Origin: Protea cynaroides | Taxonomy: Eukaryota; Streptophyta; Magnoliopsida; Proteales; Proteaceae | Length of the DNA: 64,000 bases | Reading direction: 5' to 3' | Assembly: GCA_028583415.1 (NCBI GenBank) | Contig: CM053265.1 | Coordinates: 29,150,653 to 29,214,652, forward strand | Shown: one piece after another, positions 32,661 through 43,757 of the stretch | How positions within the stretch are numbered: position 1 is the stretch's first letter | How the letters are laid out: every line of letters starts with the position of its first letter | The notes under the pieces: model-generated | The model's database searches: none | Seen by the model: the letters and a program-made list of their open reading frames with translations, nothing else | Told to the model about the DNA's origin: nothing | Position numbers and translations under genes: made by a program

Positions 32661-34106
32661 TAGGGATGTAAACTGATTGGATTAGATTCGGATGGACAAG
32701 TATCCCAATTCAAATCTGAATTGTAATAACATTATCCACATTTGATCCGGATCCATCGGATTTGTATGTTTATAAATCTGAATTCGAATTTGGATTTTTA
32801 ACAGGATATTTGGTTAATATCCTATTTGAATTGGTACTGTAACATAAAGCACCTGTGTGTTCCATCCATAGACGACTTAGGTATAGAACTTAGTCTTTGG
32901 TGAGCAACCAGGATTCAGGAATACCAAAAAATATCGATCGAAACTGCATAAAATATCGATCAGATCCACACAAAAAATCGACTTTGATTTTGTAATAGCT
33001 TCATCGATCTGCTCCCAACTATTAGCAAAGATATGAATTTTTGTGGGATTCAAATCATCGAGGTAGAGTACAAGAAATGAAGAAAAACAAAGAAGTAAAG
33101 GAAAAATTACAAGAAAAATCAGTGATATGCAACTGCAATCGACGGTCAACGGCCAGTAATATAAAGTCAAATGGGCGAATTCCCTGGCTTGTATCTTTGA
33201 AAAATGAAGATTAGGGCTAATACTCTCTTGCCATCTTGTGTTGAACTAAGTCGTCGACACCAAAGTCATGAATTGTGAGTCCATGACCCAACTGCAAATA
33301 AAAGGCATTGTTATTCATCTCCAAAGAGCCCACAAAGTGAGAGAACTAGGAAGAAAGTGGGAGAGATCAACCGACCCCCTGCATCCCAGTGCATCCTAGT
33401 CAAGGGTGGGGCCAGTAAGGGTCTTTCATGTAGGAATCTAAGGAGGTGCCACCAGTAGCACCACTGGTACTCTACAAACAGCGATCATTGTTTGCTGATA
33501 CCTATCCTAATGAGGCCTGGCTAAGAAGGAAAGGTTAATGATAATCACAGGACGAGACAGAGAAGCAAAAGTGTCACAATTGAGGACCTCATTGATCTTA
33601 AGGCATGCATCCAGTTGGTTTCGGATTCGATTCCCCCTTTTGATTATAACATGATTACAACATCTGTCCCCCTCCCCTCTCATTCACTCCCTTCCCTCCA
33701 TTTAATTATACCAACTATCCCCCACTCCTCTCCCCGACTATTCAACATTTCCAAATTCCAATCTCTTTTTACTTATAATAGTAATAATTATTTAGTTTCC
33801 CATATCCTAATTCGATTATCCGATTATTTAATATTCTCATATTCCAACATCCCCATAATCCCATACAAATTTATGCAAAATATAATAATGATCAATCTGA
33901 TTGTACTTATTATTTTAATAAAATAAAGATAAAAGGAATTAGAGCAGATAATATCTAGACAAAAATGCCAATATCTGAATTTGCATCCGAGCAAGTTTTA
34001 GATATCCGAATTCGCATCTGAATGTGAATCGGATCGAATTAGGATACCATAATTGAATTTGAATGCGAATCAAATCCAAATTTTTGGCTATCCATTTACA
34101 TCCTTA
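32661..34106. mobile_element. non-autonomous hAT-like DNA element
   Basis: 1,446 bp with 12-base inverted ends TAGGGATGTAAA (left) and TTTACATCCTTA (right; two mismatches) and a perfect 8-bp duplication, the length made by hAT transposases. Next to both ends are repeated words of the type ATCCGAATTCGAAT and GAATTTGCATCCGA, like the subterminal binding repeats of hAT elements. The interior has no transposase frame, so it depended on an enzyme supplied by another copy. It sits in the organelle-like segment. Confidence 0.85.
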
Positions 34107-34234
34107 GATTTGTCTCTCCAACATCCCCCATTCATATAAACATGGTGGGGAACATACTCCCCACCCCTATTAGAGTTACTAAGGCACTAATACCTCTATT
34201 AGAGGTGTGGGTGACCAATCTTAGCTTTAGACTT

Positions 34235-36218
34235 CACTCAGGGCGTCTTCCCATCAACTTACCTGGGTCTGACTTTATTTGAAGGGAGATTGCATAGAGA
34301 ACATCTCAATCTAGTGATTGATCATTTCAAGAAAAAGTTCTTAGTCTAGACTGGACGCCTCCTTCCTTATGTAGGACATGTGGAATTAGTAAAAATTGTT
34401 TTGAGCAACCCCTTTATGCATTCATTTTGTGTATACAAATGGCCATGTGCTCTTATAAAAACAGTTGAAGAATGGATGAGGAATTATATCTGGACTAGAG
34501 ATCCCAACAAAAGGAAGATGATAGTTATGAAGTGGGATGCAATGTGTGCTCCAAAAAATGAAGGTGGTCTAGGATTGCGCTGTCTCCACTAGGTAAATGA
34601 TGCTATGCTAAGTAAAATGACTTGGAAAATTTGTACAGATGAATCGTTATATGCCAGTTTTATGAAGGGCCATTACTTCTCCAAAGATGGTACTATTCGT
34701 CTCTCAAAGTGTACCTCTCCAGTTTGGCGTAGTATCAAGAAAGTATGGGACTAGACATCGAAGCATACCAGGTGGGTAGTTGGAGATGGTAAATGCATTA
34801 ATGTATGGACGGACCAATGGTTGGGAGATTTCACCCTTAGAGAAAATTTGGGACAAGAGATGGACTTGTTAAATGGCAAAGACTATTTCCTATATCGGTT
34901 TATAAAAGATGGCAAATGGATTTGTCCTCAGGTTCGTTCATCATCTCTCAACAAATGGTTTAAGCTTGCTCAAACAATCCCTCTATTATGATGGAAAGTT
35001 CTCGGTGAAATCTGCATGGGAACTTCTTAGGTCAAAAAAGCAAAGTCCTATGTGGACAAATCTGGTCTGGAACAAAAGCTTTTCATCAAGTCTGAGTTGG
35101 ACAGCATGGCGTTGGTGCAACCAAAGATTTCTTATAGAAGATTCTATCAAACAAAATGGAATCCTATTGCCATCTAGATATGCTCTATGTCTATCAACTA
35201 AAAAATCATGGAACCACTTGTTCTGTAAATGTAAAATTGCAACTACAATATGGCAAAAAATTGGTTCATGTTTTGAAATGGCAGTTCCACACTTTAATTC
35301 TCCCAATACATTAATGTGCTAGTGGATACGGAAAGGAAAAGTCTCTCCCCAACCTTGCCTATGGTGTGGTATACTGATTATTTCAATTCATAATCTTTGG
35401 CTGGCTAGAAACCATGCCATGCATCGAAACATCAAGGTTGTGCTGAATTCAATTTGGGCTAATATAAAATGAGGCTGCAGAGACTTCTCTTATATTATGC
35501 CATGCAAAGTTCAATCTACTACTGACTTAAGAATTGCAAAAACTCTCTCCCGTCGGACTACTCCTCCAAAAAGTAATATGGTGATGGAACAGTATTGGAA
35601 TTTGCCTTTGTTTGGATGGTGTAAAGTAAATTTAGATGGATCAACTTTAGGCAACCCAGGAACTATGGGTGTAGGTGGTGCTGTCCACTCTCACACTAGC
35701 CAAAGTCATGTTTGCAGTTACAAAATATCTTGGAATACAAACAAATTAATATGCTAAGATGAAAGCTGTTTTTATTGGATTGAAGGAAGCTCACAGCCTT
35801 GGATTTCGTAATATCTGGATAGAGTCTGACTCCCACTCTGGATAGACTTGCCATGGTACTTTCTTTAAGAATGGACTGCCTATCCATGGAACTATCATCA
35901 TGTTCTGTCAGATTCACTCATTGTTTTCGTGAAACAAACACGGTAGTAGACAAGCTTGCAAGGAAAGCAATACAAGACAAACATTTAAATTCATGGGGCA
36001 AATGCCCAGCTATGGTGTCTAGGGAAGTCATGTGGGGTGCTTCCCACCGACCCAGATTTTATTTTGCTAGTTCTTATTTGCATGGAGTGCCTCCTGCTGA
36101 TGGCATTGCCGAAGGTGGGAGGTTTTCACTCTATTAGGGCCTTTTTTGTATTATTATATTCTTTTCATTCATTTTAATAAAATTAAACCGGATCTTAGCC
36201 AAAAAAAAAAAAAAAAAA
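34235..36218 (+). pseudogene. 5'-truncated LINE (L1-type) with RNase H and poly(A)
   Basis: Plus-strand frames, broken by stops, hold in order: the end of the RT domain (FPSTYLGLTLFEGRL at about 34250, NEGGLGLRCLH near 34570), a zf-RVT-like block (FSVKSAWELL … CKCKIATTIWQKIG, 35005-35270) and a plant-type RNase H with WCKVNLDGSTLGNPG (35620-35665), an EMKAVFIGLKEA block and WIESDS. The end is 18 A residues at 36201-36218. Most of ORF2 and all of ORF1 are missing, as is usual for a LINE copied incompletely. No target duplication was identified. Confidence 0.88.
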
Positions 36219-36803
36219 CCAATCTTTGACCTTGGCCTCCATTAATGGTGGCAATTAATGGTCGCCAAGCACCACCTTCATTGCTACACATAAAGGAGGG
36301 GAAAAAGTTTGAGAACTTACCTAGAATAGGTAGAGTTTCCAAGAGCTCCAAGTCCTCCAAGGCTCCTAAGCACTCACACACTCGGTCTCCTCAGTTTCAG
36401 CAACCAATATAATTAGGCTTTGGGTCTCATATTTATAGATCAGAGGAGAGAGAAAGAAGGAGTTTTGTGCTAAGCCGGTGGCAAGGAGCTGGTTGGTTCC
36501 TCTGTAAAGGACCAACCCAACCGGTAATTTCCGACAAGTCTTTCTGAATTTTTAGAGCATGAAGCGGGTGCCACAAGTAGGGCATAAGGATAGCCCCAAA
36601 CTCGGTACTTGAAGCCCCATGCATTGGGAACGTATGTGGGGTCCACCTAAGGTCCACTAACCCATCTATGTCCAGATGGGTGACCTTAGCTATGACCAAG
36701 ATATATCCATTGAACTTGTATTGGGTAAGCCAAGTGCCAGAGCGGGAAGACCCAACACAGTTGGAATCCAGGTTAGTGGGGGATTTCGGGTGCGGGTCTT
36801 ACA
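36219..36803 (-). mobile_element. LTR fragment (upstream and leader part), minus strand
   Basis: Ends GGGTGCGGGTCTTACA at 36803, the reverse of an LTR start. On the minus strand a TATA box (TCTATAAATATGAG, about 36427-36440) is followed by a purine-rich leader and a donor-like TAG|GTAAGTTC at about 36324-36332, the same plan as the other LTRs. The inner half is missing where the LINE tail begins. Confidence 0.65.
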
Positions 36804-38193
36804 AGGGGCCTGGCCAGTCCAGAGGGAAAATTACTCGTAGCCTCCAACCAGATACTTCAATTGGACACCCTCTATATGACTCCAGACCAATGTTTACTGC
36901 TAAATAATAACCTAATAACCTCATGTATCGTAATTAGGTATCACGTGCATAGACAAACTGACTTACGTGGTGCAGAATCGTATAATAGCTAATGCACAGG
37001 TGAGGGATAGAACCTTAAATTTGTTTGTGTGTTTCTAAATAACTTTCCTGCCTATGTTACATTCTTTGGTGAATAAAATGTCATCAAATATTTATGTATT
37101 TATTCATGCATTTGCATTTGGAAATTATTATGGTGATTGTGTGATGCGTATACTATATGTGTGGGAAGTTGGAAAGGGGTCGATGACCCGGACAAATTCG
37201 CTACATAGGCAATAATTATATGACCTGGTGCCTTAGCGGATTGACAGTGTCTAGGGGGAGTGAACGAACGGACTGGGATTTCCACTAGGGTACGGTTATA
37301 GGAATTTTTATTTTTATTTATTTTTTTTGGTAATAGGCATTTTGATGACATGTAGGATTGGTTAAAAGCACATTACCTTATGCTTGTAACCCTGGCTAGT
37401 AGGGATTAGGTACTGGTGTGAGATGCGGAATGAGGGGAAGGTCTTGACGATGTTCGTTGGACCATCATCTAGTGGGACTCAGCCCTATCACCATCCCACA
37501 ATGGGAGATGCGTGGCTTCACCAGGGTTGTTGGAGCAACACTGAGTTCATGCGTGGAGGTTACACCTAGCTTCGGTGAGTATGGTCAGGCCTTTTTATAG
37601 CACATAGCTAACTTTACCTGACCTTGCTTGTTAAATTATATCCATATTTCTCACTGAGCTCATGTCGGAGAGCTCACCCCATGTATATCTTCTATTTTTA
37701 AATGACGTTGCAGGTCCTACAGTAGCTAAATATATGAATGTGCTGACCATTACCAGCCTTGGTCAACTGCGCAAATGTATGAAGAAGAGGATTATGGTGA
37801 TGCCTACTAATGCGATACCTGCGTGTTTGACTAGATGGAATGACTCTACGCATTCATCGTTCCCATTTAGTTTATTTTATCTTATTCACTATGGATATTA
37901 TTAGTATGACATTGGATATTGTTTAGATGATATGTGAGTTTATGGTATAGTTTTAATGAGTGGGACAGATAAGTAAACTTGAAATATTTGTGGTTATTAA
38001 TAGATTTTGGTTCATTTAGTAAATGATTTTTTTGTTATTTTATGATATCTCTAAATTCAATTGATTAATCACGTTGGATTGGTTATGGTTGGAGGGGTAT
38101 GCACGGCTTATTGTGGTTCTGGGTTGGATCGTATTTGAATGAGAATCGGTCCGGTGACACTTTTAAACCCAATAAAAAATTTGGGATGTGACA
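36804..38193 (+). mobile_element. LTR fragment, inner half, plus strand
   Basis: Ends TTGGGATGTGACA at 38193 and carries the group's blocks: CACAGGTGAGGGATAGAACCTT, TCACTGAGCTCATGTCGGAG, and TTGCAGGTCCTACAGTAGCTAA. The expected beginning (TGTAAGACC…) is not found, so it is truncated on the left near 36804, where an oppositely oriented LTR start lies. Confidence 0.6.
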
Positions 38194-38378
38194 CCATGCA
38201 TTGGTGACGTGTTGAGCCCACCTAAAGTCTATTGGGATAATTAAAAATCCAGATAGATTCCTTACTTGGGATCCAGACATATCCATCATTCCACTTCGGG
38301 TACGTCAGCTGTCAACGTGGGAAGACCTAGCATCGTAGAAATCTGGGTCAATAAGGGATTTCTGGTGCAAGTCTTACA
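38194..38378 (-). mobile_element. short LTR-start fragment, minus strand
   Basis: CCATGCATTGG … GGTGCAAGTCTTACA at 38378 repeats, with changes, the last 185 bases of the fragment ending at 36803 (from CCATGCATTGG at about 36618). Two copies of the same LTR start, with an inverse LTR half between them, point to rearrangement. Confidence 0.6.
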
Positions 38379-39033
38379 TTGACGTTGAAGCGAGTTATGA
38401 AAGCATGTAGGCTCTCATCTTTCTATTACTTGATGGTCATCAAGTGGTAAGTGTCTTCTTCCTGGCCCAACTCCCCTGGAAGTGATTGAGGAATTGATTG
38501 GACAGCTGCTTGAATGAGGTGATGCTCATCGATTGAAGATTATTTAACCACATCGGAGCTGGTCCTCAAAGCGTGGCTGGGAAGGCCTTGCAGATGAAGC
38601 TGCCATTGAGGCCATGGAAGAAAGTCATCAAGACGAATGCATCAAGGTGTTGCTCGGGATTTGTGGCTGCGGAGTTATAACAAAGGGCTGATGGCTAAGG
38701 TTTGGGGGTGCCTTTAGCATTAGATTGGGAGGAACCACCTCGATATCAATGTTGACCAGATGACTGGCATGTAGAGCCTGTGTGAGTTAATCTATCTTGT
38801 GACACATTGCATTTAACTGCTCATGAGTTACATACTAAGTTGGTGAAGGAGGAGGAGGCATGAGGGTTTTTGGCGAGCTCTTGGCTTATCCCATCAGTAT
38901 GTGTCACTCTCGTCTTTTCAAATGTCATCCATCCGAGGGTTAGCTGATCATGCAAAAGTTTTCCTATGAGCCATTTCGAGGGAATGGTTTTTCAGTAGGA
39001 ATTTACTTATAAAACTCAAGTTACGTGGCTCTA
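38379..39033 (-). pseudogene. gag remnant of Tat-like element T
   Basis: In broken minus-strand frames the stretch about 38700-38380 resembles the capsid of Tat/Ogre-group elements: CKAFPATL, then about 60 residues on EDTYHLMTIKQ and ESLHAFITRFN, matching the family's C-aFP-tL and L--IKQ---ESL--fv-RFN. Located just inside a PBS and LTR of the same orientation. Full of stops. Confidence 0.6.
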
Positions 39034-39047
39034 CGGTGGGTGCCAAA
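39034..39047 (-). other. primer-binding site of Tat-like element T
   Basis: On the minus strand TTTGGCACCCACCG, two to three bases after the LTR end (…GACTACA) at 39051. It differs by one base from the TTGGCGCCCACCG sequence that I recall following the LTRs of plant Tat-group elements. Confidence 0.6.
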
Positions 39048-39403
39048 CTTTGTAGTCAGAAATCGCACCATCGGCCTGAAGCAAGAGAGGCCTGTGATCA
39101 CAAAAGAAAAGGCAGAAGTAAATGGGTTGTGAAACCCGGGGGATACTTTGATGCCTAAGTTAGATCCAAATATAAGCAGTCAAGAACTCAATTAATATGA
39201 ATTCTAATTTATAAGTGGGGCTGTAAGAGAATTTGTGTAAAAAGTTGGAATCCTTTTATCTTCAGGAACTGAGTGTATTCAGAGAACCAGGAATGAAGTG
39301 TGTATAATCGGATTTACCCCTGAGTGGATTGCGATCGTACCAGAGTTGGAGTCCAAATGGAAATGGGACTTCTCTTGGAGTGGGATACTAAGAGGTGTGA
39401 CAA

Positions 39404-39825
39404 GTGTCCTCACAGGGAGAAGTCTCTCCGGTAATTGAACTCTACTAAAACGAGGCTTGTCAGTTTAACCAAGTTTGAAAATCTTAGGATGACAAGTGTC
39501 CTCGCATAGGTGATTCCTTTTGGATATAACTCCTCTAGGACGAGGCTTGGAAGCCGAGTCCGAACATATCGAAATGACAGAAGTCCTCATACAGGGGAGT
39601 CCTTTTGGACTGCGACAAGGTCTGGAAGTTGAGTCTGGATTTCTCGAGATGACAGATGTCCTCGCACAGGGGAGTCCTTCTAGAGATAGAACTTCGTTGG
39701 GACAAGGTGTGGAAGTTGAGTTTGAATATCTCAAGATGACAAGTGTCCTCGCACGGGGAGTCCTTCTAGAGATAGAACTTCATTGGGACGAGGCCTGAAA
39801 GCCGAGTCCGAATATCTCAGGATGG
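39404..39825 (+). repeat. tandem repeat, five units of 75-90 bases
   Basis: Each unit runs from AAGTGTCCTCGCACAGGGGAGTCCTT-type sequence to GAGTCCGAATATCTCAGGATGAC-type sequence; units start near 39404, 39493, 39578, 39653 and 39740. Divergence between neighbours and varied unit length show it is old. It lies within the LTR of element T. There are no unique spacers, so it is not a CRISPR array. Confidence 0.85.
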
Positions 39826-39866
39826 TAGGAGAGCTTGGTTATATTGTCCATGATCACAATGGCACT

Positions 39867-39871
39867 CCCTA
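39867..39871. repeat. target-site duplication CCCTA (left), solo LTR s2
   Basis: CCCTA at 39867-39871 and exactly again at 42082-42086. Confidence 0.95.
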
Positions 39872-42081
39872 TGTAAGACCCGCACTCCATGAACTCGATC
39901 TAAACCTTGAATTCATGTCGTAACAGGTCTTCCAATCATCACTGGGCCAGACGGGACGAGCGGATGACAAACAGGTACGAAATGGACCAATTAGTACCGG
40001 TCTTGGTACCGGTCGACCGGTATAGCCTGCGCGGCAGACCACTAAGATCCAGAAACGGATCTCTGCGGGTCTCACTTTCCAAATTTCAAACCGAAGGACT
40101 TTCCTAATGCTAGGAGGCTTCCTAAACCTAAACCTAGCCTATATAAACCTCTCTAAATCTCCTAAAACCTCTTCCATGATCCTCACAAACCCTAGAAAGG
40201 AGAAAGAGGCTGAAGAAGGAGAAGAAGCTAGGAAGGACAGGGAAAAGCCAACGTTGTCGTTTGACAAAGAACAAGTTACCGCAAGTCAACGGTAAGTGCT
40301 CAAACCTTCCTCTACCATAAGTAATCTAGAATGGTTAGTTGTAGCTGGATCAATACCATTCAAAACGAGGTATTGATCTAAACCCTATGTTGCCGTCAAA
40401 CCCTAATTTAGTCGATAAACCCTAGATTCAAGTTCTAGGTTGAGATCATCGAAACTAGGACTTAAATGGAGTTGGAAACAACTCTAAATCAATGCTTAGA
40501 CCTAGGATGTGTAGGAGAAACCTTAGGATCAATAGAGGGTGACCGACGGAAGGCGAGAACCAAGTGTATGGTCTTTTGGAGACATACCGGTCGAACCATA
40601 CCGGTCGCACCATATGCGACCGGTACCGCGACCGGTACCTCTCGGGGACTGGTCTGTGGGGACCGGCAGGCCATACCGGTCGCAGGTTTTCCCCACAGTG
40701 CTGCGACCAGTACCTGTGACCGATCAACTCTGTGAGATGTATTTTGTCATTGTTGGTTTTTGACCAACGTAAACCTATTCTAACTAAACCCTATTACCGT
40801 GTAGGACCTTGTGATAACACGTTTGGACCTTGTAATGTGGAGCGAACTATCAAACAAGCATCAGGTGAGGGAACAAGACCTAAACTAATTGGTTAATAAT
40901 AAATCTATTTTATTTATTGAGTCCAATCCCATGAATGATTCTATGCTTGTTTGCTTGTAATGTTCATTTAACATGTCATCCAATATTCCTGCTATTACTG
41001 TTCATGCATATTTAATTTTGTTTATTTATAACATGATGATGATGGTGATGTTAGGAACAGGCATGTGAATGTTTGTGTGTGGTTAGTGTACTTGATGCGA
41101 GTAGGGCATCAGGGGGAGGACGTGACACTATGGTTTATCCCGGTCACCAGACTCTAGCTCTATCTCTACTCAAGTCTAGTCCACTGACATCGTCGTATCG
41201 CCATTACCTTAGCAGAGCTATTACGTCGTAGGACATCAGGGGAGGCAGTCTCGGACCGTGTAGTCTCTGACTCTGCCGGGGAGCCTTAGCTCTATCTCTA
41301 TGGATGTATTGAGGGATGCTGGGGTGAGGCCTTGGATGCACTGTTTGACATTAGGATTGGTTAGTTGCGAACCCAGTTTGCAAGCCCTCGCCATACGTGT
41401 TGGTATGGGTGCATGTGGTACAGCAATGCCGATACTCATTGGGTACACTGTTTCCATGGTGGGTGCATGTGGGACGGCAATGCCGATATTCATTGGGCAG
41501 CTTCACACACTCATGTATAGAGGTGAGGCGGCCTCCGAACCTTTCTATAGCACATTGTAAACTTATAAACCAGACCAAAGATATGAATTGAATGCATGCA
41601 TATGTTGGTTGCATTGTTTTGTTTACTCACTGAGCTCAAGTTGGAGAGCTGACCCATGCCTGGGAAATTCTTTTTAGTTTCTGATGTTGCAGGTATTACG
41701 GTTGAAGATTATGCCGACACGCCAACATATGAACAGGTGGCGGCTATGATGAGCAAGCTGTGAAGGACTATTGTGATACGATAAGCGAGTGTTTCAACTG
41801 TGGATACGCTTAGTGTTAACTTTCGTATTTGGATATTTGTAATATGTATTAAATTATGTTTTGGTTATTTGGAGATAAATGGAATATTAATTATTTATCA
41901 TGACTAGACCTCAGTTCATTATCTGTAAGCCTTCCGCTATTTACTTTATTATCTCTGATTAATGTGGAATGTGTTTTGGTTTAACAAAAATGGGGATTGC
42001 CTATTCGAGATCCTGGTTGAACCATTGGTTTATTGACGGTTCATCACACCATTCTGGTTGGTGCATAATTGGGGTGTGACA
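39872..42081 (+). mobile_element. solo LTR s2
   Basis: 2,210 bp, TGTAAGACCCGC…GGGGTGTGACA, perfect CCCTA duplication, no PBS. Family word ACCGGT and relatives: cluster 1 at 39994-40031 (GTACCGGTC, GTACCGGTCGACCGGTAT) and cluster 2 at 40584-40725 (ATACCGGTCG three times, GCGACCGGTACCGCGACCGG). TATA box CCTATATAAAC at 40138-40147; donor-like CAACG|GTAAGTG at 40292; ATGATG run at 41032-41050; an inner repeat pair GGCAATGCCGATA(C/T)T(C)ATTGGG at about 41420 and 41478. Inserted in the LTR of element T. Confidence 0.95.
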
Positions 42082-42086
42082 CCCTA

Positions 42087-42573
42087 TTTCACACTCTCTA
42101 TCCCTAGTTCCTTTAACCTCCCCTTGATTAGAGAGGTGTAAGCAACTCATTTTTGCCACTCATTTCTACAAGCTCAAACTCTCTCAATACTAAAAAAGGA
42201 GACTGAACATGAAGGAACTGCGTGGAACCAAACCCTAGAACCATCTCCATACCCTAGATATCCCTTAGGTTAGAACCCTGCCATGTATAGATCCCCTCTG
42301 TAATTAAGTTAAAAGTTTTCCCAAATACCCCTCCTAGTGCCCAAACCCTAAGTTAGTTCAAAAACTTCCATAGAAACCCTCCTTGTCACTTGCCCCCTAG
42401 AAGGTCGAAACTACCTTATCTAGGCCTTCCGGGGCCATTTATGGGTCAAAAACCAGCAATTATCACTTCAAGGGCATTTTGGTCATTTTGTTCAAACATG
42501 ATCAAAGTTGGTCAAATCTAGTCAACTAGCCCATATATAGTCAATCCAAAATTCCCTTGTGACCTTAAGTCCA
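42087..42573 (-). mobile_element. LTR of Tat-like element T, outer part
   Basis: Continuation of the LTR after s2 and one CCCTA copy. No coding frame. It is cut at 42573 where the 3' LTR of element Z begins; the remainder must lie beyond Z, outside the window. Confidence 0.5.
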
Positions 42574-43752
42574 TGTCACACCCCGTTCCCAATGAATCGG
42601 TACTATGGAATGGACAAGATCTCCACATCCTATTAGGCCATTGAAAATCCCCTTCCAGGATCACGAAATATGGAACGCCAACTAATAAACCATAACATCA
42701 CAAGAAATAATAATAAATCCACACCACCAAATTAAGGAGATCTTAAATCAAAAGTTTAGCAAAAATTTTAAATAATTAAACTACAGCTATTGAAATAATC
42801 AAATGATAATGATAATAAATCCCCAAACCATTGTAATAAATAAAGTCATAAATCCTTAAATCAAGTATCCTCCTAGGCAACACCCCCAAATTTACATAAA
42901 ATAATCCAAATTCAAATAAAGTTATAAATTATTCACTATGCCTATCCATAGACACAATCGTCACACTCGCATGATTCATCATCGATGTCTTCATCACTAG
43001 CGTCTGCGACGTCGAATTCCATTTCCATTAAACCTGCATCTAAAAGAGTTTGTGTACACAAGGGTAAGCTCAACCACCAAGCTTAGCAAGGAAATCAAAC
43101 GTACACAAACAATATACATGGATTAACAACTATGGTCTGGTATATACCTGTAAGTGCCAACTCAAGACAACCCACGCATGGAGTCTCCAACTGCACAGTT
43201 CTTTTCCCATCAGAATGAATACCACCTCAGTCGGCGTACAGTAACATCCCCCATATATAGGTCCATCATTATGGAACAAGCCCATATTACGTCGGCCGCC
43301 CACAACTCATCCCAAGCCTATATTATGCCAGCCACTTGAGGAGGTGATAATCCCACTAGTAGACTTGCCTGCCCATCCACACTACATCGGGTATGGGGAG
43401 CATCACAAGTATATTCATACCACCCTTTATTAAACCCATGCCACTACATAACCCCCAAATGGTTAGGGGTATAGTTATAAGGTGATTCACATACAAGTAA
43501 CCAAGTTCTCCTATTTAACCAAATTACTAGACCGTAACATCACCAAGCTTCCAACCCCATCTGAGCCCCCACATAGGTCATCGTGACTTGGCTAGGTTAC
43601 ATGTGGTCAATGCAAAGCTGCATCAGTAAGAAACAGTGTAAGCGTCTCATTCCACCCACCTTCCTCCTTACTAACCTAACCAAACATCACGAATCAAAAC
43701 ATGGATCAGTTACTTTTATAGAAAGGTAGCGAGTGTCCCATTCCACTCGCCC

Positions 43753-43757
43753 TCCAA
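43753..43757. repeat. target-site duplication TCCAA (left), solo LTR s3
   Basis: TCCAA at 43753-43757 and exactly again at 45862-45866; the uninterrupted sequence is visible in the other Z LTR near 61930. Confidence 0.95.

Larger units (their letters stand above)
39051..39871 (-). mobile_element. LTR of Tat-like element T, inner part
   Basis: Begins TGTAGTCAG at the PBS side and runs to the s2 insertion at 39871/39872; it resumes at 42087 and is cut again by element Z at 42573. It contains the five-unit tandem repeat 39404-39825. The family is distinct from the other LTRs in the window. Confidence 0.6.

Noticed and set aside
30454..32676. Several 60-150 codon frames as host or organelle genes
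   Set aside because: No recognisable domain, no conserved start context and overlapping frames on both strands; recorded only as organelle-like DNA.
39404..39825. CRISPR-like direct repeats
   Set aside because: Plant nuclear DNA; head-to-tail diverged units without unique spacers, lying within an LTR.
40455..40763. Overlapping frames on both strands in s2 (for example 40455-40735)
   Set aside because: They arise from the repeated ACCGGT palindromes, which are low in stop codons on both strands.
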